A DNA stretch of 64,000 bases from assembly GCF_900129965.1 (NCBI RefSeq), contig NZ_FQXM01000010.1:1-64000 (forward strand), given 5' to 3'. This DNA is from Clostridium grantii DSM 8605. GTDB taxonomy: Bacteria; Bacillota; Clostridia; Clostridiales; Clostridiaceae. Under the pieces are notes generated by a model. The model did no database searches. It worked only from the letters and a program-made list of their open reading frames with translations, and was not told the DNA's origin. Each line of letters starts with the position of its first letter. Position 1 is the first letter of the stretch. The position numbers were made by a program, and so were the translations under genes. Of this stretch, positions 42,893-52,017 are shown piece after piece.

Positions 42893-44902
42893 GTGAATAA
42901 TAGTATAAAGATAGCATTAGCAGGAAACCCTAACTGTGGTAAAACAACTTTATTTAATGCATTAACCGGGTCAAAACAATATGTAGGAAATTGGGCAGGA
43001 GTAACTGTTGAAAAAAAAGAGGGTAAAACTAAATATAAAGAAAATGATATTTTAGTGACGGATTTGCCAGGAACATATAGTTTGTCGCCTTATTCAATAG
43101 AGGAAATAGTAGCTAGAAATTATATTGTGGAAGAGTCACCAGATGTTGTTCTAAATATAGTTGATGCAACAAATATAGATAGAAACTTATATTTAACTCT
43201 TCAATTAGTAGAGTTAGGGAAACCTGTAGTGGTAGCTTTAAATATGATAGATCTATCAGAAAAAAGAGGAATAAAAATAGATTATGATAAATTGTCAAAT
43301 ATTTTAGGTGTGCCGGTGGTACCAATATCAGCATCAAAAAATAATAATATAGGTAAGCTAATGGAAGAAGTTGTTAATGTTTTTAATGATAAATTAAAAT
43401 ATTCAACAATAAATATAAAATATCATAAAGGAATTGAGAAAAAGATAAAAGAAGTGCAAGCGGTCATTGAAAGTGATGAAAGATTTAATAAATATAATAA
43501 AAGATGGATGGCTATAAAATTATTAGAGAAGGATGAAGAAGTTTCAAAAAAACTTGATAATGATTTAAGTGAATTTGTAAAAGTTTCAGAAGAAGAATTA
43601 GAAGATATTGAAGGTTTAATAGTAGATGGGAAATATGAATTAATCGGTGACTTAGTTTCTAAGGCAGTAAAAAAACCTAGTAGCAAAATAATAACCACAT
43701 CTGATAAAATAGATAAAGTATTAACTAATAAATGGGCAGGAATACCTATATTTGCGGCTTTGATGTATTTTGTGTTTTGGAGTACTTTTAATATAGGTGG
43801 AATTTTTCTTGATATTATAGATGTTTTCTTTGCGGAAACATTATCAGGTTGGGTGTCGGTAGCCCTCGAATCAATAGGAGTTTCATCAGGCCTTCATTCT
43901 TTAATTGTAGATGGTATTATTGGTGGAATAGGTGGAGTTTTAGTGTTTCTTCCTAATATAATGATTTTATTCTTTGCTATTTCTATTTTAGAGGATAGCG
44001 GATATATGGCTAGAGTTGCTTTTATCATGGATAGGGCAATGAAGAAAATAGGATTAAACGGAAAAGCATTTATACCTATGATAATGGGATTTGGATGTAA
44101 TGTACCAGCTATAATGTCTACAAGAACCCTTGAAAATGAAGAAGATAGACTAACAGCTATATTAATAAATCCATTTATGTCTTGTGGAGCTAGACTACCA
44201 GTGTATACTTTATTTGCGGCAGCTTTTTTTCAAAATAATGCAGGGTTAGTAGTATTTTCTTTATATATTTTAGGAATACTAGTAGCTATTACTATGGGGT
44301 TAATATTTAAGAAGACTTTATTTAAAAGTGAGAATTCAGCTTTTGTTATGGAACTTCCTCCATATAGAATACCTACATTAAAAGGTACATTTATTCATGT
44401 TTGGGATAGAGTGAAAGGTTTTTTAATAAAAGCAGGAACCATAATATTTGCAGCATCAGTAGCATTATGGTTTATCTTAGGATTTAATTTTTCAGGACAA
44501 GCAGAATTAGCGGATAGTTTTGGTGCTTATATAGGAAAGGCTATTGCTCCGATATTTGCTCCACTGGGATTTGGAAATTGGCAAGCATCATTATCATTGC
44601 TTACAGGAATTATTGCGAAAGAAGTTGTTGTTAGTAATATGGCTATAATGTATGGTATGGGTGATGCGGCCATGGGTTCAGCAAGCAGCTTTGCGGCAAA
44701 TTTATCAGCGGCCTTTACTCAATTAAGTGCTTATGCTTTTATGGTATTTGTACTTCTTTATACACCATGTGTAGCGGTTATAGCAACAGTTAAAAGGGAA
44801 ACAAATTCTTTGAAATGGACTTTATTTTCTGTATTTTACCAATTCGGGGTAGCTTGGATTGTAGCTATGATAATTTATCAAGTTGGATGTCTATTTATAT
44901 AG
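42893..44902 (+). CDS. feoB: ferrous iron transport protein B
   Basis: Membrane ferrous iron transporter with an N-terminal G domain. 669 residues. G1 GNPNCGKTTLFN at 10-21, G3 DLPGTYSL, G4 NMID, then a helical spacer and two gate regions with about ten membrane helices; conserved GFGCNVPAIMSTR and FMSCGARLPVYTLFAAAFF. GTG start with GGAGG seven bases upstream; an ATG at 42888 is out of frame. Under the Fur-controlled promoter at 42288. Confidence 0.97.
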   Translation: MNNSIKIALAGNPNCGKTTLFNALTGSKQYVGNWAGVTVEKKEGKTKYKENDILVTDLPGTYSLSPYSIEEIVARNYIVEESPDVVLNIVDATNIDRNLYLTLQLVELGKPVVVALNMIDLSEKRGIKIDYDKLSNILGVPVVPISASKNNNIGKLMEEVVNVFNDKLKYSTINIKYHKGIEKKIKEVQAVIESDERFNKYNKRWMAIKLLEKDEEVSKKLDNDLSEFVKVSEEELEDIEGLIVDGKYELIGDLVSKAVKKPSSKIITTSDKIDKVLTNKWAGIPIFAALMYFVFWSTFNIGGIFLDIIDVFFAETLSGWVSVALESIGVSSGLHSLIVDGIIGGIGGVLVFLPNIMILFFAISILEDSGYMARVAFIMDRAMKKIGLNGKAFIPMIMGFGCNVPAIMSTRTLENEEDRLTAILINPFMSCGARLPVYTLFAAAFFQNNAGLVVFSLYILGILVAITMGLIFKKTLFKSENSAFVMELPPYRIPTLKGTFIHVWDRVKGFLIKAGTIIFAASVALWFILGFNFSGQAELADSFGAYIGKAIAPIFAPLGFGNWQASLSLLTGIIAKEVVVSNMAIMYGMGDAAMGSASSFAANLSAAFTQLSAYAFMVFVLLYTPCVAVIATVKRETNSLKWTLFSVFYQFGVAWIVAMIIYQVGCLFI

Positions 44903-44912
44903 GAGTGATAAA

Positions 44913-45065
44913 ATGATTGGAAAAATAATAACTTATTTATTATTTACACTTATTATTATTTATACAGTATATACTTTAAGGAAAAGTTTTAAGAAACAAC
45001 TTAAAGGTGAGTGTGGAAGTTGCACTTCTTGTCCACATGGAGATAGTTGTGCATCAAAAAAATAG
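44913..45065 (+). CDS. FeoB-associated Cys-rich membrane protein
   Basis: 50 residues: one membrane helix at 4-22, a basic stretch, and a cysteine cluster CGSCTSCPHGDSC near the end that could bind iron. ATG 44913 follows AGGAG. Ten bases after feoB and before a terminator; a regular FeoB companion in Firmicutes. Confidence 0.88.
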   Translation: MIGKIITYLLFTLIIIYTVYTLRKSFKKQLKGECGSCTSCPHGDSCASKK

Positions 45066-45066
45066 C

Positions 45067-45116
45067 AAAAAAGCATGATTCAATGATAAATTATAATCAT
45101 TCAATCATGCTTTTTT
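45067..45116 (+). terminator. terminator of the feo operon
   Basis: About 21-bp stem (AAAAAGCATGATTCAATGAT with its complement, one mismatch) and a run of T. The symmetric A run on the left lets it serve the convergent minus-strand gene too. Confidence 0.8.
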
Positions 45117-45128
45117 ATATGTATGGAA

Positions 45129-45350
45129 TTAGTTTTCTTTTTTCAAACCATTTATTAATAAAGAATAAATAAGTAAAAGCATAGCAAAAATTGCAATAGC
45201 ACCTGAAATCCAGTATTTATTAGCTAAAATTATTGAGCCTACAGAAACACCAAGTTCTATATAATTAGATGATTTCCAAATCATTAAAATACGCCCCCAA
45301 ATAAAAAATAATATAAAATTAATTATAATAATCATGGAGAGTGTATTCAA
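45129..45350 (-). CDS. small membrane protein, uncertain start
   Basis: 73 codons from TTG 45350, or 68 from ATG 45335, with two membrane segments (about 5-22 and 46-66) and the ending LLINGLKKEN. No convincing ribosome site is seen before either start, so the gene could be truncated or poorly translated. No family recognised. Confidence 0.4.
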   Translation of the reverse strand: MNTLSMIIIINFILFFIWGRILMIWKSSNYIELGVSVGSIILANKYWISGAIAIFAMLLLIYSLLINGLKKEN

Positions 45351-45549
45351 GGGGAGAATAAATCAAATATAAGGCAAATTTCATAAAAAACAAGCTTTTA
45401 AACATTTACATCTGCTTATTCTGTAGAAATAGAATTCTTTTTATATAAATATATGTTTAGGTAATAATTTAATTATAAACACATGTAAATGAATAAAAAA
45501 ATATATTTAACAAAAAATAAATTAAAATAAATACATATGGAGGTTTTTT

Positions 45550-46212
45550 ATGAAAAAGTTATTATATATTACTGTTAATTCTAAGCCAGAAGAAATATCC
45601 ACTAGTAGAAAAGTGGGTAGGGAATTTGTAACTAGATTTATGAGCAAAAATAGTGATTACGAACTTAAAGAGTTAGATTTATATAAAGAGTACATTCCAG
45701 AAATTAATTACAAGATGATTAAAAGCAGAGCAGAATTAGTAGAGGGAAATGAATATGATTCTCTTAGCAGTGAGGATAAAAAAGCGGTAGATAGAGTAAA
45801 TGATTTATGCGATGAATTTATAGAGGCAGATACTTATGTAATTGCAGCACCAATGTGGAGTTTAAGTTTTCCATCACCTTTAAAAAGATATTTTGATTGT
45901 ATTATCCAAAATAATAGAGTAATCAAAATTGGTACTGATAAAGTAACAGGTTTATTAGATGATAAAGAAAGAAATATGGTGTATATTCAATCATCAGGAG
46001 GGGACTATCCTATGATTTTTAGTGGTAAATTTAATCATGGGGTGAATTATTGTAAAGAAATATTTACTTTTTTAGGTATTGATAGATTTGAAAAATTAAT
46101 GGTTGAAGGAGTGGATGTTCCAGAAATAGGCAGAGATAAAGCAATTGAAAAAGCTTATGAAAGTATGGATAAATTAATTGATAGAATATCAAGACAAATT
46201 ATGATGGTATAG
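45550..46212 (+). CDS. flavodoxin-fold NAD(P)H reductase (azoreductase-like)
   Basis: FMN-dependent oxidoreductase of the AzoR/NQO family. 220 residues. Starts KKLLYITVNSKPEEISTSRKVG (FMN phosphate loop), and has AAPMWSLSFPSPLKRYFDCIIQ (FMN ring contact, MW.F/PxxLK pattern) and QSSGGDYP. Physiological substrate unknown; quinones or azo dyes by family. ATG after TGGAGG. Single gene closed by a terminator. Confidence 0.87.
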   Translation: MKKLLYITVNSKPEEISTSRKVGREFVTRFMSKNSDYELKELDLYKEYIPEINYKMIKSRAELVEGNEYDSLSSEDKKAVDRVNDLCDEFIEADTYVIAAPMWSLSFPSPLKRYFDCIIQNNRVIKIGTDKVTGLLDDKERNMVYIQSSGGDYPMIFSGKFNHGVNYCKEIFTFLGIDRFEKLMVEGVDVPEIGRDKAIEKAYESMDKLIDRISRQIMMV

Positions 46213-46228
46213 AATAAATTTTGTTAAG

Positions 46229-46254
46229 AAAGTGGCTTTTTTGCCACTTTTTTT
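46229..46254 (+). terminator. intrinsic terminator
   Basis: AAAGTGGC (46229-46236) with GCCACTTT (46243-46250) and a long T run. Confidence 0.85.
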
Positions 46255-46388
46255 AAATTGATGGTATAATATAATTGTTATAATTATAATGTTGGATTAA
46301 ATGATTTGTAATAAATGAATATTAGTGTTTTAGGGGACAAAGTAAAATAATTTATCATAAGTAAAATAATTTATCAGAGGTGGGTTTA

Positions 46389-47495
46389 ATGTTTAATGAA
46401 AGAAGAATGACAATTGAGATGAAAGGAATAGTTTTTGACAAAGAAACAGAAATAGATTTTTATAGGAAACAAATAGATAATATCAAGTCTTATATGTATC
46501 CATTGTTTATAGTATTTTCGCTTTTTTACTTAATTGTTGGAATTTCTGACAGCATAGCATTAGGTAGTAATGACTTGATAGTAAAAATAGTTTTTATAAG
46601 AGGAAGCATATTTTTAATAACAATTATTTTGATGATTATTTTGGCAAGTTTGCAAAATTACAAGGTATTAAAAATATTTTTTGCTATTTATGGTGTACTA
46701 TTTTGTTTATCATATCTTTATGGAGCTTATTTATTTAATTTTTTAGATTATTATATACAATGCTTTGAAGTACTTATAATTATAACAGGGATTTTTTTGA
46801 TACCAATAGATTGGAAAAGTTGTTTTGCTATTTCAATAGCATTTCTTTTATCATTCTTTTCACTAGGGTTTTTAATGATTGAGAATGTTGAAAGCAATCG
46901 TTTTTTTATTACAGTTGAATACCAATTAATTATATTTTTACTTATAAGTATATTAACTTATAGAATATCAAATTTTGAAAGAAAAAAATATATATATGAA
47001 AACAAGATATCTCAGAAAACTGTTATGGATCAATTATTAGAAATCAACGATAAAGCTAAATTTAATATGGAATTTAGAAAAGTGTTTAATTATTATAAAA
47101 CTCATGAAGGAAATTTATATGTTGTTTTATTTGGGATAAATGAGTTTGATAATATGGTTGGAAAATATGGGAAAAACATAGCGGATAAAGTTTTGCTAGA
47201 AATAACTAAGTTAGTAAAGAAATTTACTAGAGACAATGATATTTTTGCACGATGGGGAAAAGATGAATTTATATTATTATTGTCAGGAATGGAAGTTGAT
47301 ATTGCAATGAAAATTGCAGCAAGATTAAATGGCGGTATTGTAGATTATTATTTTAGTGAGGTTGGAGAGGTCAGTTGTTGCTTTGGACTAGCATCACCTA
47401 AAGAAAATGAAAGTATTGAAGAGTTTTTTGAAAGAGTTGAGAGGTATTTGTATAAAGCAAGAAGAGATGGTAAAAATGAAGTTATGTTTAGGTAA
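46389..47495 (+). CDS. membrane protein with degenerate GGDEF domain, retained I-site
   Basis: About 368 residues. Five or six membrane segments between residues 35 and 195, then a GGDEF-type domain (about 215-365). The active site is spoiled: the metal Asp of the DxDxF motif is Gly (FGINEFDNMVGKYG), the NDxxGH motif is lost, and the signature is GKDEF (290-294). The inhibitory site RxxD is kept as RDND at 281-284, in the proper spacing. Best read as a cyclic-di-GMP-binding receptor, not a synthase. ATG 46389 with AGAGG eight bases upstream; a GTG at 46380 overlaps that site. Paralogue of the next gene. Confidence 0.85.
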   Translation: MFNERRMTIEMKGIVFDKETEIDFYRKQIDNIKSYMYPLFIVFSLFYLIVGISDSIALGSNDLIVKIVFIRGSIFLITIILMIILASLQNYKVLKIFFAIYGVLFCLSYLYGAYLFNFLDYYIQCFEVLIIITGIFLIPIDWKSCFAISIAFLLSFFSLGFLMIENVESNRFFITVEYQLIIFLLISILTYRISNFERKKYIYENKISQKTVMDQLLEINDKAKFNMEFRKVFNYYKTHEGNLYVVLFGINEFDNMVGKYGKNIADKVLLEITKLVKKFTRDNDIFARWGKDEFILLLSGMEVDIAMKIAARLNGGIVDYYFSEVGEVSCCFGLASPKENESIEEFFERVERYLYKARRDGKNEVMFR

Positions 47496-47604
47496 TACTA
47501 GGAGTTGGTTGTGTAGTATAGAAAATAAATCAAAGTAGTGAGTATAAGGATTATCATATGTTTTTATGTGGTAGGTTTAAGTCAATTAAATTGGGGGATA
47601 ATTT

Positions 47605-48711
47605 ATGAAAGATAAAACAAATATTAGTTCATTTGCTCAATTTAAACAGAAGGATATGGAACAAGAATTCTATACAAATTATATTGGCCAGTTTATAAGC
47701 AAAATTGGTATATATATGCTGATTTTCATTTCGTTATATTGCATATTTTACGTGATTGATTTTTATACATTAAAGGATAGAAATGTTTTAAACGTTCTTT
47801 TAATTATTCGTATCCTAGTAATTTTATGTTCAATTATTTTTGGTATTGTTTTGAAAAAAATTAAAGAGGATAAAAGGCATAAAATAGTTATTTGGATAAC
47901 TATTTATGAAATTTTATTTTGTATTATTTATCTATATATGTGTTTTTTGAATTATTCAACAGGATCACCAATTCATTATTTTGAATCTGTTGTAATAGTA
48001 GCTACTATTTTCTTAGTACCAAATAAGTGGATAAATTCTTTTATGGTTTCTATAGGAATGATATTGTTTTATTTAGCTATAACTTTTAATACAGTAAATC
48101 ATAGTTACATGATTGAAGCGTTATATATTTCTATATATACTATAGTTACATTTGTGTTTATAAGTGTTTTGACATTTAAGTTGCATTGTTTAAAAAGAGA
48201 ATTATATTTAAAAGAATTAGATTCTTCACATTTATCAATAATCAATAAAGTTATGAGAGTTACAGATAAAAAGAAATTCCATGAAGAATATAGAAAATTA
48301 TTTCAAAAATATGATTCTCAAAATGGAGATATGGCATTAATTATTTTTAGTATCAATGAATTTGAAGGTATGAAAGACTTATATGGAAATAAAGTAATTG
48401 AGACACTTATGAAAGAGATATCTGTTTTATTAAGAATGTTATTGAGAGATAAGGATTTATTTGCTCATTGGGCGGAAGAAACTTTTGTTTTATTAATACC
48501 AGAAGTTAATAATCGAACGGCATTAAAAGTAACCAAAAGAATACAAGAGGGACTCTTTTCACATTATTTTGAAAAAGTAGGTAAAATAACTTGTAGCTTC
48601 GCTGTGGCATCACCACACGAAAATGAAAGCATGGATGATTTGTTGGTGAGAATTGAAAATTATTTAGGTATTGCTAAAGAAAATAAGGATAATGAAATAA
48701 TATTTGATTGA
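47605..48711 (+). CDS. membrane protein with degenerate GGDEF domain (AEETF), retained I-site
   Basis: 368 residues, same layout as the gene before it and aligned almost without gaps. Membrane segments lie between about residues 30 and 195. In the catalytic positions it has FSINEFEGMKDLYG (metal Asp replaced by Ser) and AEETF (290-294) in place of GGDEF, so it cannot be a cyclase. RxxD is kept as RDKD at 281-284. The shared ending FAVASPHENESMDDLLVRIE matches its neighbour. ATG after TTGGGGGA. 50 bases before the peptidase gene. Confidence 0.85.
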   Translation: MKDKTNISSFAQFKQKDMEQEFYTNYIGQFISKIGIYMLIFISLYCIFYVIDFYTLKDRNVLNVLLIIRILVILCSIIFGIVLKKIKEDKRHKIVIWITIYEILFCIIYLYMCFLNYSTGSPIHYFESVVIVATIFLVPNKWINSFMVSIGMILFYLAITFNTVNHSYMIEALYISIYTIVTFVFISVLTFKLHCLKRELYLKELDSSHLSIINKVMRVTDKKKFHEEYRKLFQKYDSQNGDMALIIFSINEFEGMKDLYGNKVIETLMKEISVLLRMLLRDKDLFAHWAEETFVLLIPEVNNRTALKVTKRIQEGLFSHYFEKVGKITCSFAVASPHENESMDDLLVRIENYLGIAKENKDNEIIFD

Positions 48712-48760
48712 AATGAATATATGTTAGGTATAAACATATTGATTAAAATAGGAGATAAGT

Positions 48761-49768
48761 ATGAAAAAAAAACTTGGCTTATGGAGGAAAACACTATTAG
48801 GTTTTGCTTTTTTAGTTTTAATTCTTTTAGCTATAGGGTTCAAGATTTACTTTGTTGCTCCCATTAAAGTTGAAAAAGTTTCATATATTGATGATTATAA
48901 AACCATTAGTCTAGAATTTGACACAGATATTATACTAGATTCGAAAACAAAAGAAGGTATTTATATAACGGATTCAAAGGGAGTCCATATACCTTTGAGT
49001 TTTCATTTGAACGAAAACAGTAGAACTTTGATAATAAAACCATTTGATAAACCATATTCTTTGGGACAAAATTACATTTTGATGGTTAATGAAGTGCAAG
49101 GAAGATGGTTTGGAAATATCAAAGAACCGATGTTACAATCATTCAATATTAGTAAATTACCCGTGGATGAAAGTTATGGGTTGGGGAAATTTATTACAGA
49201 AAAAGTTGATAATGATAAGGATTATTATTGGTATGTTGACCAAGCTACCACAGGTGAATATGCAGGAACTAATTGTGGCCCAGCAAGTGCGGAAATGATA
49301 GGAAAATGGGTAGATGAAAATTTTAAAGGAACGGCAAAAGAAGCAAGAGAATTAGATTATGGGGATGATGGTGGATGGTATACTGAAAATATAAAGAACT
49401 ATTTGGATAAGTTTAATATAAAATCTAAAATAATCTCAAATGTGACAAAAAGTTCTATGATATCATACCTAAAAAACGGAAATATATTGCTTTTAGGTAT
49501 AAAAGCTGGTGAAATAAGTTTTAACGATCCAAGCAACAAACAACATAAAGATAGGTTTTATTGGGTATCGGCAGGACATTTTATAATAGTAAAAGGATAT
49601 ATTGTAGTGGATAAGGTTATTTACTTTGAAGTATATGACCCTAATAGTTGGTATGAAACCTATGATGATGGAAGTTTGATGGGGATAAATAGGTATTATA
49701 AAGCTGATGAAGTAGTAAAAGCATCAAAAGTTTGGTATGACAAATTATTATTAGTGGAGCCAAATTAA
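48761..49768 (+). CDS. membrane-anchored C39-like cysteine peptidase with Big_5 domain
   Basis: 335 residues. A membrane anchor at 10-32 places the rest outside the cell. Residues 36-135 resemble an Ig-like Big_5/SbsA domain (KTISLEFDTDI, TLIIKPFDKPYSLGQNYIL). Residues 150-335 are a C39_2-type papain-like peptidase with candidate Cys172 (GTNCGPAS), His273 (AGHFIIVKGY) and Asp293 (VYDPNSW). ATG follows AGGAGATA. Placed after two cyclic-di-GMP receptor-like genes, so regulated proteolysis at the cell surface is possible; this is inference. Bacteriocin processing is less likely, as no ABC transporter is fused or adjacent. Confidence 0.85.
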   Translation: MKKKLGLWRKTLLGFAFLVLILLAIGFKIYFVAPIKVEKVSYIDDYKTISLEFDTDIILDSKTKEGIYITDSKGVHIPLSFHLNENSRTLIIKPFDKPYSLGQNYILMVNEVQGRWFGNIKEPMLQSFNISKLPVDESYGLGKFITEKVDNDKDYYWYVDQATTGEYAGTNCGPASAEMIGKWVDENFKGTAKEARELDYGDDGGWYTENIKNYLDKFNIKSKIISNVTKSSMISYLKNGNILLLGIKAGEISFNDPSNKQHKDRFYWVSAGHFIIVKGYIVVDKVIYFEVYDPNSWYETYDDGSLMGINRYYKADEVVKASKVWYDKLLLVEPN

Positions 49769-49828
49769 TTGATTTATGCAAATAATAATTATATTCTATA
49801 AATATTACAAAAAAACAATAACCCTTTA

Positions 49829-49857
49829 TTGTTTATATGTTTTCAATGCAGTATAAT
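49829..49857 (+). promoter_or_regulatory. candidate promoter of the cobalamin operon
   Basis: TTGTTT (49829-49834), 17 bases, TATAAT (49852-49857), about 40 bases before the aptamer. A weak AT-rich stem (49813-49834) overlaps it and could end the peptidase gene. Confidence 0.5.
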
Positions 49858-49887
49858 TAAATTATAAAACTAAATATTATATAATTA

Positions 49888-50045
49888 TGGTACTTATTAT
49901 AAGTTTAATAGGGAAAACAGTGAAAGTCTGTTACAGCCCCCGTTACTGTAAGCAAGGACGAATCCCGTGACCACTGAACATTTATGTTTGGGAAGGTGGG
50001 AGGAGAATGATATGCAAGTCAGGAGACCTGCCAAAATTATTGAAA
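49888..50045 (+). ncRNA. cobalamin riboswitch
   Basis: Contains the conserved blocks in order: AGGGAAAACAGTGAAA, CAGCCCCCGTTACTGTAAGC, and the B12 box AAGTCAGGAGACCTGCC (ending near 50033). Lies before a terminator and hemA. Predicted to lower expression of the whole hem-cbi operon when adenosylcobalamin or a related form is abundant. Confidence 0.95.
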
Positions 50046-50125
50046 GAACTACTTCGGAGGGAAGTGATGTTTATAACTATAATTAATAGAAAATTTAATT
50101 ATAGCCATAATATATAAAGGGATAT

Positions 50126-50153
50126 AACCTCTGTTAATAGCAGGGGTTTTTTT
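50126..50153 (+). terminator. terminator of the cobalamin riboswitch
   Basis: AACCTCTG (50126-50133) pairs with CAGGGGTT (50141-50148, one G-T pair) and is followed by seven or eight T. It is 39 bases before the hemA start, so attenuation is the likely mode. Confidence 0.8.
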
Positions 50154-50191
50154 GTTTACAAATTTAAGTATGTTTTTCTAGGAGTGATAAT

Positions 50192-51388
50192 GTGATACAA
50201 CTTATTGGGTTAAAGCATAATATTGATATTTCAATAAGAGAGAAGCTTTCTATTGTACCAAGACATGTTAAAAATGCTTTGAATAAAATCATAGAATTTT
50301 CAAAGGGTGTTATTATATTAAGCACATGTAATAGAACTGAAATATATTTTGACTGCGATATGTATGGAGAAGAAGCATTAAATAAAATATTTGAATTGTT
50401 AGATTGGAATAAAGAGTATAAGGAGTATGTTTTTATAAGAGAAGAAGAAAGCGCAATTGAGCATTTAATGGAAGTAACCTGTGGGTTTCATTCTAAAATT
50501 TTAGGAGAAGACCAAATATTAAGCCAAGTTAAAGATGCTTTTGAAATCTCAAAAAAGAATAATACCACAAGCAAATCTTTATATAAATTGTTTCAGCTAG
50601 CAATTACCTGCGGAAAAGAGTTTAGATGGAAAAGTGGTATGTATAAAATACCTATATCATCAGCTTCTATAGTTGCAAAAGAAAGTAAAAATAAAGATAT
50701 TACTAGTTATATGATTATTGGATATGGTGAGGTAGGAAAATTAGTGGAAAAGTATCTTGTTAATGATAAACTAGAAAAATTATATATAGTAGTTCGTTAT
50801 GTTGAAGTTCATGAATCTAAGGATGATAGGATAAATTATATATCATTTAAAGAAAAAGTAGATTACTATGATAAAGTTCAATGCATTATAAGTTGTACTT
50901 CATCTCCACATATAATAGTAAAAAAAGAAGAATTACCTAAAAAACCTTATCTTATTTTTGATATGGCAATTCCTCGAGATGTAGATGAGAGTATTAGAGA
51001 ATTAGAATGGGTAGAAGTTATAGATATAGATAGTATTTCTGCAATAGATGATGAAAATAAGCAAATAAGAAAAGAGGTAATGAACCAAAATAGAGTAATA
51101 TTAGAAAAATATATAAAAGAATATGAGAAGTATAAGGTATTAAATGAAATAGTTCCTCATATTAGAAAAATAAAAAGTTACGGAGATTCTGTATACAAAG
51201 ATAGATATGAAACTTTTATAAATAAGAAAGACTCCAAAAATAATGAAGAATTGGCACAAAAATTATTAAAAAGTACCTCAGATCTTTATGTTAATCGAGC
51301 AATAGAAGTATTAAAGGAAGAGCAATTGAAAGGGTGTGGAGATGAATGCATGAGAATACTACAAAAAATATTTATCCCACAGGAATAG
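50192..51388 (+). CDS. hemA: glutamyl-tRNA reductase
   Basis: First committed enzyme of the C5 tetrapyrrole route: reduces glutamyl-tRNA to glutamate 1-semialdehyde with NADPH. 398 residues. The catalytic Cys46 lies in LSTCNRTEIYF; the GEDQILSQVKDAF helix, the NADPH motif MIIGYGEVGKLVEKYL near 173 and the conserved DMAIPRDVD are visible. The C-terminal dimerisation helices are shorter and more divergent than in other bacteria. GTG start with CTAGGAGTG upstream. Behind the B12 riboswitch. Confidence 0.95.
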   Translation: MIQLIGLKHNIDISIREKLSIVPRHVKNALNKIIEFSKGVIILSTCNRTEIYFDCDMYGEEALNKIFELLDWNKEYKEYVFIREEESAIEHLMEVTCGFHSKILGEDQILSQVKDAFEISKKNNTTSKSLYKLFQLAITCGKEFRWKSGMYKIPISSASIVAKESKNKDITSYMIIGYGEVGKLVEKYLVNDKLEKLYIVVRYVEVHESKDDRINYISFKEKVDYYDKVQCIISCTSSPHIIVKKEELPKKPYLIFDMAIPRDVDESIRELEWVEVIDIDSISAIDDENKQIRKEVMNQNRVILEKYIKEYEKYKVLNEIVPHIRKIKSYGDSVYKDRYETFINKKDSKNNEELAQKLLKSTSDLYVNRAIEVLKEEQLKGCGDECMRILQKIFIPQE

Positions 51389-52017
51389 AATATTTGCCAA
51401 TATCATTAATATCAAAGGATTTAAAAATTTTAATAATAGGAGCAGGAAAGGCAGCTTTAATTAAAACAAAAACTTTTTTAAGAAAAGGATGCTCAGTTAC
51501 AATTATTTCCAAGGAAATAAAAGAAGATTTTAAATTGTTAGAGCATAATCAAAATTTAAATATTATAAATGAAGAATATAGTATTGAGTTTATAAAAGAT
51601 AAACACCTTATTGTAATAGCTATTAATGATAAATTAAAAGTTGATGAAATTATAAAAGATTGTGATGAATATTCAAAAATATATTTAAATTGTACTGATT
51701 TTAGTAAAGGTAAATTTCTTTTACCTATAAGCGATGGAACCAAAAGCATTGAATTTAGTATTCATACTAAAGGGGGCAACCCGAAGATAAGTCAGTATTT
51801 GAAGACTAAGGTAAAAGAAAATTTAGAAGAATACGATGAATTTGTTGATTTTGCCATAGAAATAAGAAAAATGATAAAAAATAATGAAAACAAGAAAGAA
51901 ATTTTAAGTTTTATAGCTACAGAAGATTTTAGATTTATATTCAATAAAGGGAAAGCAGTCATTACCTTAAAAATATTTTTTGGAGGGGAAATTTTTGAAG
52001 ATAAAATTAGCTACTAG
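51346..52017 (+). CDS. sirC: precorrin-2 dehydrogenase / sirohydrochlorin synthase
   Basis: NAD-dependent oxidation of precorrin-2 to sirohydrochlorin, the CysG N-terminal/SirC/Met8-type step. 223 residues. Rossmann motif ILIIGAGKAALIKTKTFL at about 29-46, NCTDFSKGKFLLP (role of DDP...NF loop in relatives) and FSIHTKGGNPKISQYLKTK (SxxGxSPxxA-like). ATG 51346 overlaps hemA by 43 bases. The chelatase function is left to CbiK. Confidence 0.88.
   Translation: MHENTTKNIYPTGIEYLPISLISKDLKILIIGAGKAALIKTKTFLRKGCSVTIISKEIKEDFKLLEHNQNLNIINEEYSIEFIKDKHLIVIAINDKLKVDEIIKDCDEYSKIYLNCTDFSKGKFLLPISDGTKSIEFSIHTKGGNPKISQYLKTKVKENLEEYDEFVDFAIEIRKMIKNNENKKEILSFIATEDFRFIFNKGKAVITLKIFFGGEIFEDKISY

Noticed and set aside
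49089..49298. 69-codon frame within the C39-like peptidase
   Set aside because: Overlaps conserved catalytic sequence in another frame; no independent support.
48761..49768. Bacteriocin-processing C39 protease
   Set aside because: No ABC transporter domain, no adjacent exporter or double-glycine leader peptide gene; the Ig-like domain and anchor suggest a surface enzyme.
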